Below, piece after piece: positions 18,238 through 26,690 of a DNA stretch of 64,000 bases. The position numbers and the translations under genes were made by a program. The stretch covers positions 2,170,001 to 2,234,000 of the forward strand of contig NZ_JABAIA010000001.1 of NCBI RefSeq assembly GCF_012641275.1. The letters are read 5' to 3'. Each line of letters starts with the position of its first letter. Within the stretch, counting starts at the first letter, position 1. Under the pieces are notes generated by a model. That model ran no database searches. It saw only the letters and a list, made by a program, of their open reading frames with translations, and was not told where the DNA came from. Source of the DNA: Chitinophaga varians (GTDB taxonomy: Bacteria > Bacteroidota > Bacteroidia > Chitinophagales > Chitinophagaceae).

Positions 18238-21051
18238 TTACTTAGTCCCGGATAAAAAATTATACTTGAAGGTGATGGTAAATGTGGTACCCGGTTTTAA
18301 TGAACTGATGATGTGATCATGCCCGCTTTGATAGGCTGTCTTATCTGTTCCGGGGAACTTATAGTACAAGGCAATAGGTTGTGCCAATATATCGGAGATA
18401 TTCAGCTTCAATTCACCTGCATTACGGAACAGGCGTTTGCTGATCTGGAAATCCAGCACGTCTCTTGGCTTCTCATAAGTATCCAGGCCGGCATCGGTGC
18501 CGCGGAAGCGCAAGCGCTGACCAATCCTGTTATACAGCAGGTTAACTGAAAAGTTATTATCTACAGGGGCATAGGAAAGGCCCCCGTTGATCAGATAAGG
18601 TGATTGTCCCTGCAACGGTGTTTTCTTGTTGCCATTAACACCTGGCAGATCAACGTCAGAATTGATGTAAGCGGCATTGGCATAGAATACCAGGTTCTCT
18701 GCCAGTTTACTGTGCGAAATAAAATTCAGCCGTTTGCGGAATTCAATCTCTGCCCCGAAATCTTTTGCAGACCGCGCATTATCAAAGGACAACACACTGT
18801 TGCCATTATTCGTTTGTTCAATCGGGTTATTAAAGTGCTTGTAGAACACAGAGGCAGAAATAATTTCACCGGCGCCAGGGAAATATTCCCAACGAAAATC
18901 CGCATTGGTGGCAGTACTGCGTTGAAGATCTTTATTGCCGGCAATCAGGAACTCGTTGTCATAGTCATAATATCTGAAGGCTGCCAGCTCTCTGAACTCA
19001 GGCCTGTTCACTGTCTGAGAAAATGACAGTCTCAGATTGCTCTTGTCTGTTACAGCATAAGTAGCGTTGGCAGAAGGTAACACATCCACATTGTTATAAC
19101 GTTGTTGCTGTTCTCCGGCTGCTTTCAGCTCCTGTACATAGGACTCAACCCTCGCGCCCCACACGAGCCTTAACGCTTCTGTAAATTTATTATCAAACAT
19201 CAGGTATCCTGCCGTGAGATCAGCGGTACCGGTATAGTCTTTATTATTGAGGTCTATCTTTGCCAGCAGAATTTTATATTTGTCAATATTCTCCACGCTG
19301 AAGATGTTCTCCGGCGTTACGCCTTTATCAAGATTGATCTGAGTATTGGAATAAGCGGTGGCATAGCCAAGGGCAATGGCAGAGAAGTCGCGGTTACGAT
19401 AAGTTTTGACACCACCGAATTTAAACTTCTGGGATTGTCCGAACAGCTTGAATGGTACCGCAAAATTCAGGTTGCCACCATAGATATTTTCAGACAGCCT
19501 GGTATACACACGGCCAGCCTCTTTCAGGTTAGGGTTGTTTTCGTTTGACAGCGTAAGGGAGTAAAAATCCTCACCGCTGTTTTGTTTGAAGGACAGAATG
19601 CGCTGATCCGGCTGATTACGTGCGGCGCGGGCGTAAGACAGGTTCCAGTCCACCGTGATCTTGTCTTTTCCGAGCACATGCTGACCTTCCAGCGTACTGT
19701 TGTAAAGGCTGTTTTGTGTGACCTCGTTGTTATAACTTTTACGCGGCTGTACATTGTCGTTATCAAACACAAATCCGGTCCTGCGGGTAAAATTATTACT
19801 ATAGTCGTTATTGTAAAAATTCTTAAGCGCAATTTTATTGTTTCTCCAGTTGTAGGCCAGGTTCAATACAGCTCCCAGGTTAACGGTCTTTGCATACTGT
19901 TCGTCGTTGTAATCAAACAGGTGTTCGGTGATATTTTTTTCCGAGCGGGTACGGAGATTAATGCGATTACCATTGTTGTAGTTAGCAGAAAAAATATAGC
20001 CGAAACGGTTATTCCTCTTGCCATTCCAGCTATTGCCGGCAGAGAACTGGATACCAACCGGCGGATGCCCTTTACGGTCCTGTTTTCCACTGCTGTAGGT
20101 ATTCGGGAACTGTTTGGCAATAGCGATTTTTTCCGCATCTTCCAGCATGGTATAGTTGCCTTTGGCAGCATTTTTATATGCAGCGGGCAGGGCGCGGGAA
20201 CCGTCGTCATAACCGAGGAAATCATATTTGCCTTGCGGCGGCGCTGTATAAAAATTCTTGAAGGTGGTTTGTGTATTGTAACCGGTGCTGAGCGACAGGT
20301 CGAGGAAACGTTGGTCAGGAAAGTCTTTGGTGCTCACTTTCACTGCGCCGCCGGCAAAATCGCCCGGCAGGTCAGGCGAAGCGGTTTTGTATATGGTAAT
20401 GTTATCAATGAGACCGGAAGGAATGATATCAAAGGAGAATGCTTTTTTGTCCGGCTCTGTGCTGGGCATTTGGGCATTGTTCATAAGGGTGGTGTTGTAG
20501 CGTTCACTCAGGCCGCGTACCACTACAAATTTATTATCCTGTATACTGGTGCCGCTTACACGTTTCAGTACTTCACCGGTGTTTTTGTCCGGTGATTTTT
20601 TAATGAGGTCGGCGGAGATTCCATCAGATACTACGGCATTGTTTTTTTGAGCTGCGTACAGGGCATTGATGGTTTCCTGTTTAAAAGAACCTTTGATTAC
20701 TACTTCCTGTAATGCTTTGGATGAAGGCTCGTCCATGATGACGTTCAGGGATGTAGGCAGTCCTGCTTTCACGATCACATCGGAGATGGATTTTGTCTGA
20801 TAGCCCATGTATTTGAAGTCGAGCGTGTAATTGCCCGGTTCGATGGTGAAAGCGTATCGGCCTTCCACGTCAGTTACAGCGCCTTTGCCGGTACCTTGCA
20901 CCACGATGGTAACACCAATCAATGCTTCGCCGGTTTTCTTGTCGGTCACCTTACCGGTCACCTTGGCAGGATCGCCCGCCAGCGCTGTTCCCGTAAAAAT
21001 AAATTGAAATAAAGTCAGCAATAACAGTGGTACAGAATAGAAGCCCTTCAC
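18238..21051 (-). CDS. TonB-dependent receptor, carboxypeptidase-regulatory-like domain, putatively phosphate-regulated
   Basis: A 937-residue outer membrane receptor starting at a GTG. The signal peptide runs to about 25 (ends TALAG), the regulatory-like domain spans about 30-110 and the TonB plug about 140-250, with VVVRGLSERY and DLPGDFAGGAVKVSTKDFPD. The 22-strand barrel ends with FTITFKYNF. It is not a SusC type; no SusD gene follows, and its partner is the beta-helix lipoprotein. The 238-base upstream region holds two arrays of TTAA cores at 11-base period, the layout of PhoB/PhoP boxes. With the phosphoesterase and phosphate transporter genes next door, this suggests induction by phosphate starvation. 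Confidence 0.92.
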   Translation of the reverse strand: MKGFYSVPLLLLTLFQFIFTGTALAGDPAKVTGKVTDKKTGEALIGVTIVVQGTGKGAVTDVEGRYAFTIEPGNYTLDFKYMGYQTKSISDVIVKAGLPTSLNVIMDEPSSKALQEVVIKGSFKQETINALYAAQKNNAVVSDGISADLIKKSPDKNTGEVLKRVSGTSIQDNKFVVVRGLSERYNTTLMNNAQMPSTEPDKKAFSFDIIPSGLIDNITIYKTASPDLPGDFAGGAVKVSTKDFPDQRFLDLSLSTGYNTQTTFKNFYTAPPQGKYDFLGYDDGSRALPAAYKNAAKGNYTMLEDAEKIAIAKQFPNTYSSGKQDRKGHPPVGIQFSAGNSWNGKRNNRFGYIFSANYNNGNRINLRTRSEKNITEHLFDYNDEQYAKTVNLGAVLNLAYNWRNNKIALKNFYNNDYSNNFTRRTGFVFDNDNVQPRKSYNNEVTQNSLYNSTLEGQHVLGKDKITVDWNLSYARAARNQPDQRILSFKQNSGEDFYSLTLSNENNPNLKEAGRVYTRLSENIYGGNLNFAVPFKLFGQSQKFKFGGVKTYRNRDFSAIALGYATAYSNTQINLDKGVTPENIFSVENIDKYKILLAKIDLNNKDYTGTADLTAGYLMFDNKFTEALRLVWGARVESYVQELKAAGEQQQRYNNVDVLPSANATYAVTDKSNLRLSFSQTVNRPEFRELAAFRYYDYDNEFLIAGNKDLQRSTATNADFRWEYFPGAGEIISASVFYKHFNNPIEQTNNGNSVLSFDNARSAKDFGAEIEFRKRLNFISHSKLAENLVFYANAAYINSDVDLPGVNGNKKTPLQGQSPYLINGGLSYAPVDNNFSVNLLYNRIGQRLRFRGTDAGLDTYEKPRDVLDFQISKRLFRNAGELKLNISDILAQPIALYYKFPGTDKTAYQSGHDHIISSLKPGTTFTITFKYNFLSGTK

Positions 21052-21075
21052 GATATTTGGTTTTGTTTTATACGG

Positions 21076-21115
21076 TTTTAATATGATTTTAATCTCATTT
21101 TAATCCCGTTTTAAT
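21076..21115. promoter_or_regulatory. proximal 11-base-period repeat array (putative Pho box)
   Basis: TTTTAAT occurs four times, beginning at 21076, 21087, 21098 and 21109, exactly 11 bases apart. The spacers differ, so this is a spaced direct repeat and not a simple tandem duplication. It lies 25-64 bases before the TonB receptor start. Direct repeats with 11-base period are how OmpR-family regulators of phosphate response (PhoB, PhoP) bind. TTAA is self-complementary, so orientation cannot be told. Confidence 0.65.
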
Positions 21116-21142
21116 ATCGGTGGCAAAAATATCCGTGAGGCA

Positions 21143-21180
21143 TTAACGCAGTATTAAGCTGACGTTACCAGTATGTTAAT
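21143..21180. promoter_or_regulatory. distal 11-base-period repeat array (putative Pho box)
   Basis: TTAAC, TTAAG, TTACC and TTAAT begin at 21143, 21154, 21165 and 21176, again exactly 11 bases apart. On the minus strand the units read TTAACA, GTAACG, TTAATA and TTAATG, close to the TTAACA core of Gram-positive PhoP boxes. It lies 92-129 bases before the TonB receptor start. Confidence 0.65.
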
Positions 21181-21289
21181 AGTTAAGAAATGTTTATGGT
21201 ATTGTTAACAGGAACGGGTATACGAAATCATGCATAGGATAGGTCAAGATCAACAAAGGATATGGAAAGGCCGGGAAAGCGGACAGTAG

Positions 21290-21691
21290 CTACATCAGAT
21301 AAGAAGGAGGCGTGGGCCTGTTGTTGTTCATCAACATGTCCAGCGAAATATCCAGTTGATAGTTTCGTTCTTCTTTTTTATCCTGCACGGCGGAGGATAT
21401 CTGGAAAAGATGCTGGCTTTTGTTGGTGAATGGCTTGTTGTCTTTATTGCAGAGCTCCAGGCTGAAGTTGAAACGTTCTTCGAGGTCTTCCTCAAATTCA
21501 CGCAGACTGAGGGTTTCATCAATAGGATATTCCACCAGGGTATCTTCTTCCAGTCCTGCTTCTTTCAGGGTGTCAAAAGCATTGGCCAGGGAATGGCGCA
21601 CATATACCGCTACATTACAGGACAACAAACGTTGAATTTGCATCTGTAACAGGGATATAGTCATTAATGGGTGTAGTTTGAGTACTTTCAT
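21290..21691 (-). CDS. hypothetical protein, 133 residues
   Basis: I do not recognise a family. The protein appears soluble, without signal peptide or membrane segment. It is rich in Leu, Glu and Asp with an acidic middle part (about 50-75). The ATG at 21691 is chosen over an in-frame TTG at 21700. It lies between the putative phosphate-regulated TonB receptor and the phosphoesterase, all on the minus strand, and a weak three-unit 11-base repeat sits about 75-100 bases upstream, so it may belong to the same regulon. Confidence 0.65.
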   Translation of the reverse strand: MKVLKLHPLMTISLLQMQIQRLLSCNVAVYVRHSLANAFDTLKEAGLEEDTLVEYPIDETLSLREFEEDLEERFNFSLELCNKDNKPFTNKSQHLFQISSAVQDKKEERNYQLDISLDMLMNNNRPTPPSYLM

Positions 21692-21765
21692 TTCTTTCAA
21701 TCTTCATTTACTGCGCTTCCAAATAGGTTTTCTGTGAATAGTTAAGCAAACTTAGAAGTCTACTT

Positions 21766-21791
21766 TTAATTTAATATTAAGCACTTGTTAT
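21766..21791. promoter_or_regulatory. weak three-unit 11-base-period repeat upstream of the hypothetical gene
   Basis: TTAA, TTAA and TTAT begin at 21766, 21777 and 21788, in 11-base register, but the sequence here is very AT-rich and only three units are found. It resembles the stronger arrays nearby and could arise by chance. Confidence 0.3.
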
Positions 21792-21859
21792 GATTATGTG
21801 AAAATCCCACTCAAATATAAAAATATTTGAATATTTAATCATTTAAATATTTTCAGTAA

Positions 21860-22687
21860 TTAAATAGCTAAATCCGAAAATGTTTTAGGGTCCCAGTCGG
21901 GGGTGGTATCATCTTCATCTTCGGGGAGGACGGTTTTACTTTTAGTGACGGGGTGGTGGTACAGGGTCCATTCCCGGCCAACATATTCAAGGGCAGTAAG
22001 GCTTTCCACCCAATCGCCGGAATTCAGGTAGGTCACAGTCTTATCACCCACCGGCATTTCCTTGATGAGCGGCTGGTGGATATGGCCACAGCAAACCACG
22101 TCGAAACCTTTGTCGATCGCGATTTCCGCTACCGTCTGTTCGAAATCCGAGATGAATTTGACCGCGGACTTCACGCCCTGTTTGACTTTTTTGGAGAAAG
22201 ACATCTTTTCCCGGCCCATGCTTTCCAGGATATTGTTGACCAGGCGGTTGATGATAATCAGCAGGTCATACCCCTTGCCTCCCAGTTTAGCCAGCCATTT
22301 GGAGTTTTTCATGGTCACGTCGTACACGTCGCCATGGAAAAACCAGTGCTTTTTGCCATCAACGTCCAGTATCAGCTTGTTGTCGATCGAGAAGTTGCTC
22401 AGTTCAAAACCGGCGTACTTACGCAGGGCTTCGTCATGGTTACCGGTCAGGTAGTACACTTCGGTGCCTTTGCCGATCATCTTCAGGATTTTGCGGATAA
22501 CCTTGGTATGGGCCTTGGGGAAGTAACGTTTGCTAAACTGCCAGATATCGATGATGTCTCCGTTGAGCACCATGATGCGGGGGTCTATGCTGTCCAGGTA
22601 CTGGACCAGCTCTTTAGCGTGGCAGCCGTATATCCCGAGGTGGACGTCGGAAATAACGACTATATCTAATGCGCGTTTGTCAGACAT
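21860..22687 (-). CDS. PlcP/LpxH-like calcineurin-type metallophosphoesterase
   Basis: A 275-residue cytoplasmic metal-dependent phosphoesterase of the group annotated as UDP-2,3-diacylglucosamine hydrolase. All metal motifs are present: Asp14-x-His16 (DVHLG), Gly43-Asp44, Gly82-Asn83-His84-Asp85, His118-Gly-Asp, and Gly201-His202-x-His204. The NSGDWVESLTALE stretch near 222-234 resembles PlcP, the phospholipase C that remodels membrane lipids during phosphorus limitation in alphaproteobacteria. Its divergent partner is the DUF47-Pit phosphate operon, and the shared intergenic region holds an 11-base repeat array. Both facts favour a PlcP-like role over lipid A synthesis. Without a biochemical test, LpxH function remains possible. 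Confidence 0.85.
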   Translation of the reverse strand: MSDKRALDIVVISDVHLGIYGCHAKELVQYLDSIDPRIMVLNGDIIDIWQFSKRYFPKAHTKVIRKILKMIGKGTEVYYLTGNHDEALRKYAGFELSNFSIDNKLILDVDGKKHWFFHGDVYDVTMKNSKWLAKLGGKGYDLLIIINRLVNNILESMGREKMSFSKKVKQGVKSAVKFISDFEQTVAEIAIDKGFDVVCCGHIHQPLIKEMPVGDKTVTYLNSGDWVESLTALEYVGREWTLYHHPVTKSKTVLPEDEDDTTPDWDPKTFSDLAI

Positions 22688-22761
22688 CTATGTGAAAATG
22701 TAACAGGTTGTAGGCACCTGTTTATGATTATAATTTCTTATACAAAGGAAAAATTGCTATA

Positions 22762-22799
22762 TTACTTTTATATTAATCCAGTGTTAAGGAATTATTAAT
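22762..22799. promoter_or_regulatory. 11-base-period repeat array in the divergent phosphoesterase / DUF47-Pit region (putative Pho box)
   Basis: TTAC, TTAA, TTAA and TTAA begin at 22762, 22773, 22784 and 22795, all exactly 11 bases apart, with unrelated spacers. It lies 75 bases before the phosphoesterase start on one side and about 70 bases before the DUF47 start on the other. It matches the two arrays before the TonB receptor and sits directly next to phosphate transport genes. Confidence 0.7.
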
Positions 22800-22835
22800 T
22801 CAGGTTTTTTTCTGGCTCCAATTGATTCTGAAAGC

Positions 22836-22843
22836 TATTTTTG
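22836..22843 (+). promoter_or_regulatory. Bacteroidota -7 element of the DUF47-Pit operon
   Basis: TATTTTTG, an exact TAnnTTTG match, lies 24 bases before the DUF47 start codon and 36 bases after the last repeat unit. No good -33 element is visible, as expected for an activator-dependent promoter. Confidence 0.6.
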
Positions 22844-22867
22844 CGGCAAATTTTTAAACTCAAACGT

Positions 22868-23518
22868 ATGGGAGGCTTCAATTCCTTTGTTAAACTATTC
22901 ATGCCGAAAGACCGGGTATTCTATTCTTTATTTGAAGACGTGGCTTCCAACCTCGTGGAAATGGCCCAGGTACTCAACGAACTGGTAGCGACCATTGATC
23001 CGGCCGTACGTAAAGACAAAGTGCATCTGATTGAGAGGCTGGAGCATAAAAATGACGATTATACCCATCGCATATTTGTAGAGCTGGGACAAAACTTTAT
23101 CACCCCCTTTGACCGGGAAGATATCCACTACCTGGCTGCCACACTGGACGACGTAGCTGACTATATCCACGGTTCCGCCAAAAGAATGGACCTGTATAAA
23201 GTCAACACACAAAACGAGAGCATCCGCAAGCTCGCTGAGCTGATCCACCTCGGCGTACTGGAGCTGCACAAAGCCATCCCTGAACTGCGCAACATGCAGA
23301 ACATGCGTGTTATCACGGATGCCTGCGTAAAAATCAATAGTCTCGAAAACCACGCCGACGACATCTACGACCGTGCCATTGCCGACTTGTTTGATACCGA
23401 GCAAAATGCCGCTGAGCTGATTAAAATGCGTGAAATATACCAGGCCCTGGAAATCGCCACTGACAAGTGCGAAGACTGCGCCAACGTAATTGAAACCATT
23501 ATAATCAAATATTCCTAA
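22868..23518 (+). CDS. DUF47 family PhoU-like regulator of phosphate transport
   Basis: A 216-residue cytoplasmic all-helical protein of the DUF47/PhoU-like family, which accompanies and regulates Pit-type phosphate transporters. Visible features are MPKDRVFYSLFEDVASNLVEMA near the start, repeated acidic metal-binding motifs (EHKNDDYTH about 60-70 and ENHADDIYDRA about 165-175), and a C-terminal EIATDKCEDCANVIETI. The ATG at 22868 is used; an in-frame TTG at 22841 lies inside the promoter. The gene is 38 bases upstream of the phosphate transporter, in one operon. Confidence 0.92.
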   Translation: MGGFNSFVKLFMPKDRVFYSLFEDVASNLVEMAQVLNELVATIDPAVRKDKVHLIERLEHKNDDYTHRIFVELGQNFITPFDREDIHYLAATLDDVADYIHGSAKRMDLYKVNTQNESIRKLAELIHLGVLELHKAIPELRNMQNMRVITDACVKINSLENHADDIYDRAIADLFDTEQNAAELIKMREIYQALEIATDKCEDCANVIETIIIKYS

Positions 23519-23556
23519 GGGATACATCGCTCTGACCGCATAATCCTCGTGTTACC

Positions 23557-24558
23557 ATGACTTTATTAGTAATAATTATAATACTGGCATTTATATTTGA
23601 CTATATCAATGGTTTTCATGATGCAGCCAACTCTATCGCCACTATCGTATCGACCAAGGTACTGACGCCTTTTCAGGCAGTGCTTTGGGCCGCGGTTTTT
23701 AACTTTGCGGCTTTTTTTATTGCCAAATACGTGATCGGCGAATTTAAAGTAGCCAATTCTGTAGCCAGCTCTGTATTTGAACAGTTCATCACCCTGAAAG
23801 TGATCTTCTGCGGGCTGGTGGCCGCCATCACCTGGAACCTGTTCACCTGGTGGCTGGGCATTCCTTCCAGCTCCTCCCATACCCTCATCGGTGGCTTTAT
23901 CGGTGCAGCTGTTACCAGCGCCGGCACCCTCGATGTGATCAACTACCACAAAGTGTTGCCTATCGTGTACTTCATTGTACTGGCACCATTGATTGGTATG
24001 CTGGTAGCATTTATTATTACCATCATTATTGTGAATATCTGCCGCAAGGCCAATCCCTTCCGGGCGGAGAACTGGTTCAAACGCCTGCAGCTGGCCTCTT
24101 CAGCAGCATTGAGCCTTGGCCACGGCAGTAACGATGCCCAGAAAGTAATGGGTATCATCGCCGCTGCCATGGTGGCTGCCGGATATATTCCCAATATCAA
24201 GGAGATGCCCGACTGGATTCCGCTGGCCTGCTTTACCTGTATCGCCCTCGGTACCATGAGCGGTGGCTGGAAAATCGTTAAAACCATGGGTACCCGTATC
24301 ACCAAAGTAACACCGCTGGAAGGTGTGGCTGCTGAAACTTCCGGCGCCATCACACTGTTCCTCACCGAACACCTCGGTATCCCGGCCAGTACCACCCACG
24401 TGATCACCGGTGCCATCATGGGCGTAGGCGCCACCAAAAGGCTGTCTGCCGTTCGTTGGGGCGTCACCGTCAGCCTCCTCTGGGCATGGGTGCTTACCAT
24501 TCCCATCAGCGGCCTGCTGGCAGCGCTGACCTATCTCATCGCCAGTATCTTTATCTAA
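23557..24558 (+). CDS. pit: PiT family inorganic phosphate transporter
   Basis: An integral inner membrane phosphate symporter, 333 residues with roughly ten hydrophobic segments. The two duplicated family signatures are clear: GFHDAANSIATIVST at 19-33 and LGHGSNDAQKVMG near 187-199. In the C-terminal half ASTTHVITGAIMGVG repeats the N-terminal SSSHTLIGGFIGA. Length is that of short bacterial Pit proteins. It follows the DUF47 gene and ends at a strong terminator. If the 11-base array is a Pho box, this Pit would be starvation-inducible, unlike constitutive PitA of enterobacteria. Confidence 0.95.
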   Translation: MTLLVIIIILAFIFDYINGFHDAANSIATIVSTKVLTPFQAVLWAAVFNFAAFFIAKYVIGEFKVANSVASSVFEQFITLKVIFCGLVAAITWNLFTWWLGIPSSSSHTLIGGFIGAAVTSAGTLDVINYHKVLPIVYFIVLAPLIGMLVAFIITIIIVNICRKANPFRAENWFKRLQLASSAALSLGHGSNDAQKVMGIIAAAMVAAGYIPNIKEMPDWIPLACFTCIALGTMSGGWKIVKTMGTRITKVTPLEGVAAETSGAITLFLTEHLGIPASTTHVITGAIMGVGATKRLSAVRWGVTVSLLWAWVLTIPISGLLAALTYLIASIFI

Positions 24559-24580
24559 CATCATGTTATTTAATAATATT

Positions 24581-24617
24581 AAAAAAAGCTCTCCGCCCTT
24601 CGCGGGGAGCTTTTTTT
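24581..24617 (+). terminator. intrinsic terminator after the DUF47-Pit operon
   Basis: AAAGCTCTCCGC pairs with GCGGGGAGCTTT (one mismatch), with a short loop and T7 tail, 23 bases after the stop of the transporter gene. Confidence 0.9.
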
Positions 24618-24650
24618 GTATAAAAATGCCGTCATGTGGATAAGAGCAGC

Positions 24651-24658
24651 TATTTTTG
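24651..24658 (+). promoter_or_regulatory. Bacteroidota -7 element of rfbA
   Basis: TATTTTTG, an exact TAnnTTTG match, is 48 bases before the rfbA start. No clear -33 element is seen at the usual distance. Confidence 0.55.
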
Positions 24659-24706
24659 TGCGGTTTTCCATAAAAGCCTATAACATCCAATCAAAACAGT
24701 TCTATA

Positions 24707-25579
24707 ATGAAAGGAATCATCCTGGCCGGCGGCTCCGGTACCCGATTACATCCCATCACTTACGCCATCAGCAAACAGATAATGCCGGTATATGACAAAC
24801 CGATGATCTATTACCCGCTGTCTACACTGATGCTGGCCGGCATAAAAGATATTCTGATCATCTCTACGCCGCATGACCTGCCCTCCTTTCAACGCCTCTT
24901 CGGTGATGGCAGCCAGCTGGGGCTCAACCTGTCCTACGCTGAGCAGCCCCTGCCCAATGGCCTGGCCCAGGCTTTCGTGATCGGTGAACAATTTATCGGA
25001 AATGACAGCGTGGCACTGGTACTGGGAGACAACATCTTCTATGGCGCTGGCCTCGGTACGCAACTGGCAGATAATACAAATCCCAGCGGCGGTATCGTAT
25101 ATGCCTACCAGGTATCCGACCCTGAAAGATATGGCGTAGTCGAATTTTCCGATGACATGAGTGTACTGTCCATCGAGGAAAAACCCGCTAAACCTAAATC
25201 CAACTTCGCAGTGCCCGGACTCTATTTCTATGACAACGACGTCGTGGAAATCGCCAAAAACCTGCAACCCAGCCCACGCGGCGAATATGAAATCACAGAT
25301 GTGAATAAAGAATATTTGAAGCGCGGCAAATTAAAAGTTTCTATCTTACCACGCGGAACAGCCTGGCTGGATACCGGTACCTTCGACTCCCTGATGCAGG
25401 CTTCCCAGTTTGTACAGGTAATTGAACAAAGACAAGGCATCAAAATCGCCTGTATCGAGGAAATCGCCTACCGTAAAGGCTTTATCACTGCCGGTCAACT
25501 GATGGAATTGGCCAAACCATTGCTGAAAAGCGGCTATGGCCAGTACCTCGAAAGAGTACTGGAACAAAAAATGATCTGA
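24707..25579 (+). CDS. rfbA: glucose-1-phosphate thymidylyltransferase
   Basis: Makes dTDP-glucose from dTTP and glucose-1-phosphate, the first step to dTDP-rhamnose and related surface sugars. The 290-residue protein starts with the nucleotide-binding [16 protein letters not shown] and contains [28 protein letters not shown] and [11 protein letters not shown], all diagnostic. The rest of the rhamnose pathway (rfbB, rfbC, rfbD) is not in the window. It heads a run with galE and a transketolase subunit gene, separated by 31 and 51 bases, so one transcript is likely. Confidence 0.96.
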   Translation: MKGIILAGGSGTRLHPITYAISKQIMPVYDKPMIYYPLSTLMLAGIKDILIISTPHDLPSFQRLFGDGSQLGLNLSYAEQPLPNGLAQAFVIGEQFIGNDSVALVLGDNIFYGAGLGTQLADNTNPSGGIVYAYQVSDPERYGVVEFSDDMSVLSIEEKPAKPKSNFAVPGLYFYDNDVVEIAKNLQPSPRGEYEITDVNKEYLKRGKLKVSILPRGTAWLDTGTFDSLMQASQFVQVIEQRQGIKIACIEEIAYRKGFITAGQLMELAKPLLKSGYGQYLERVLEQKMI

Positions 25580-25610
25580 CATCTCATTAAAACGTAAATC
25601 TGAAATTATC

Positions 25611-26639
25611 ATGAAGGTTCTTGTTACGGGTGGTTGTGGCTATATTGGCTCCCATACTATTGTAGATTTAATCAATCATGGCTTCGATGTGGTTTCTGTT
25701 GACAGCAACATCAGAAGTACCACCCAGTTGTTGGATGGCGTGGAAAAAATTACCGGCAAAAAAGTACGCAATTACAAAGTAGACCTTTGTAACCTGGAAG
25801 ATACCCATGCTGTATTCCATGAAAACAGGGACATCGTAGGTGTGATCCATTTCGCTGCCCTTAAAACGGTCCCTGAATCTGTAGCAGATCCGTTGATGTA
25901 CTTTCATAACAACCTCACCTCTCTCATCAATGTGCTGAAATGCATTAAGGAATTTAATATCCCCCACTTCGTTTTCTCCTCCTCCTGCTCTGTATACGGC
26001 AATACCACTGCACTGCCGGTTGTGGAAGAAACACCACTGGGCGAAGCACAATCCCCCTATGCACGCACCAAACAAATGGGAGAACAGATCATTGAGGATT
26101 ATAGCCGGGTAAATGATACCCAGTCTATCCTGCTGCGCTACTTCAATCCGGTAGGCGCTCACCCGTCCGGCCTCATCGGCGAATTGCCCCTCGGCAAACC
26201 AGACAACCTGGTGCCAGTGATCACCCAGACAGCTATCGGTAAAATCCCGAAAATGGTGGTTTATGGCACCGATTACGATACCCGCGACGGTTCCTGCGTA
26301 CGTGACTATATCCACGTGACTGATATCGCCAACGCACACACGAGAGCAATGCAGTATCTGATCGACCATAAAAATGCCTCTAACTGCGAAATCTTTAACC
26401 TCGGTACCGGCAATGGCGTTACTGTATTGGAAGCCATTAAAGCTTTTGAAAAAATATCCGGTGTAAAACTCAACTATACTACTGGCCCACGCCGCCCCGG
26501 TGACGTGATCGAGATCTACGCCAATAACAACCGCGCCAAGGAAAAACTCGGCTGGACACCGGAAATTGGCATCGAAGACTGTATGCGCACAGCATGGCAG
26601 TGGGAGGTTAGTCTCCGCAATAAAGTACTGAGCAACTAA
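25611..26639 (+). CDS. galE: UDP-glucose 4-epimerase
   Basis: Interconverts UDP-glucose and UDP-galactose using bound NAD. The 342-residue short-chain dehydrogenase-type protein has GGCGYIGSHT at 7-16, the catalytic Ser in FSSSCSVYG, the YxxxK motif YARTK, and the GalE-type RYFNPVGAHPSG and CVRDYIHVTDIA blocks. Length and motifs are those of bona fide GalE. It lies between rfbA and the transketolase subunit gene and probably supplies surface polysaccharide synthesis. Confidence 0.95.
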   Translation: MKVLVTGGCGYIGSHTIVDLINHGFDVVSVDSNIRSTTQLLDGVEKITGKKVRNYKVDLCNLEDTHAVFHENRDIVGVIHFAALKTVPESVADPLMYFHNNLTSLINVLKCIKEFNIPHFVFSSSCSVYGNTTALPVVEETPLGEAQSPYARTKQMGEQIIEDYSRVNDTQSILLRYFNPVGAHPSGLIGELPLGKPDNLVPVITQTAIGKIPKMVVYGTDYDTRDGSCVRDYIHVTDIANAHTRAMQYLIDHKNASNCEIFNLGTGNGVTVLEAIKAFEKISGVKLNYTTGPRRPGDVIEIYANNNRAKEKLGWTPEIGIEDCMRTAWQWEVSLRNKVLSN

Positions 26640-26690
26640 CTTCCTGATATTAAATGTTTACATTTACGCCTCAATTTTAAAAAGACCGCA

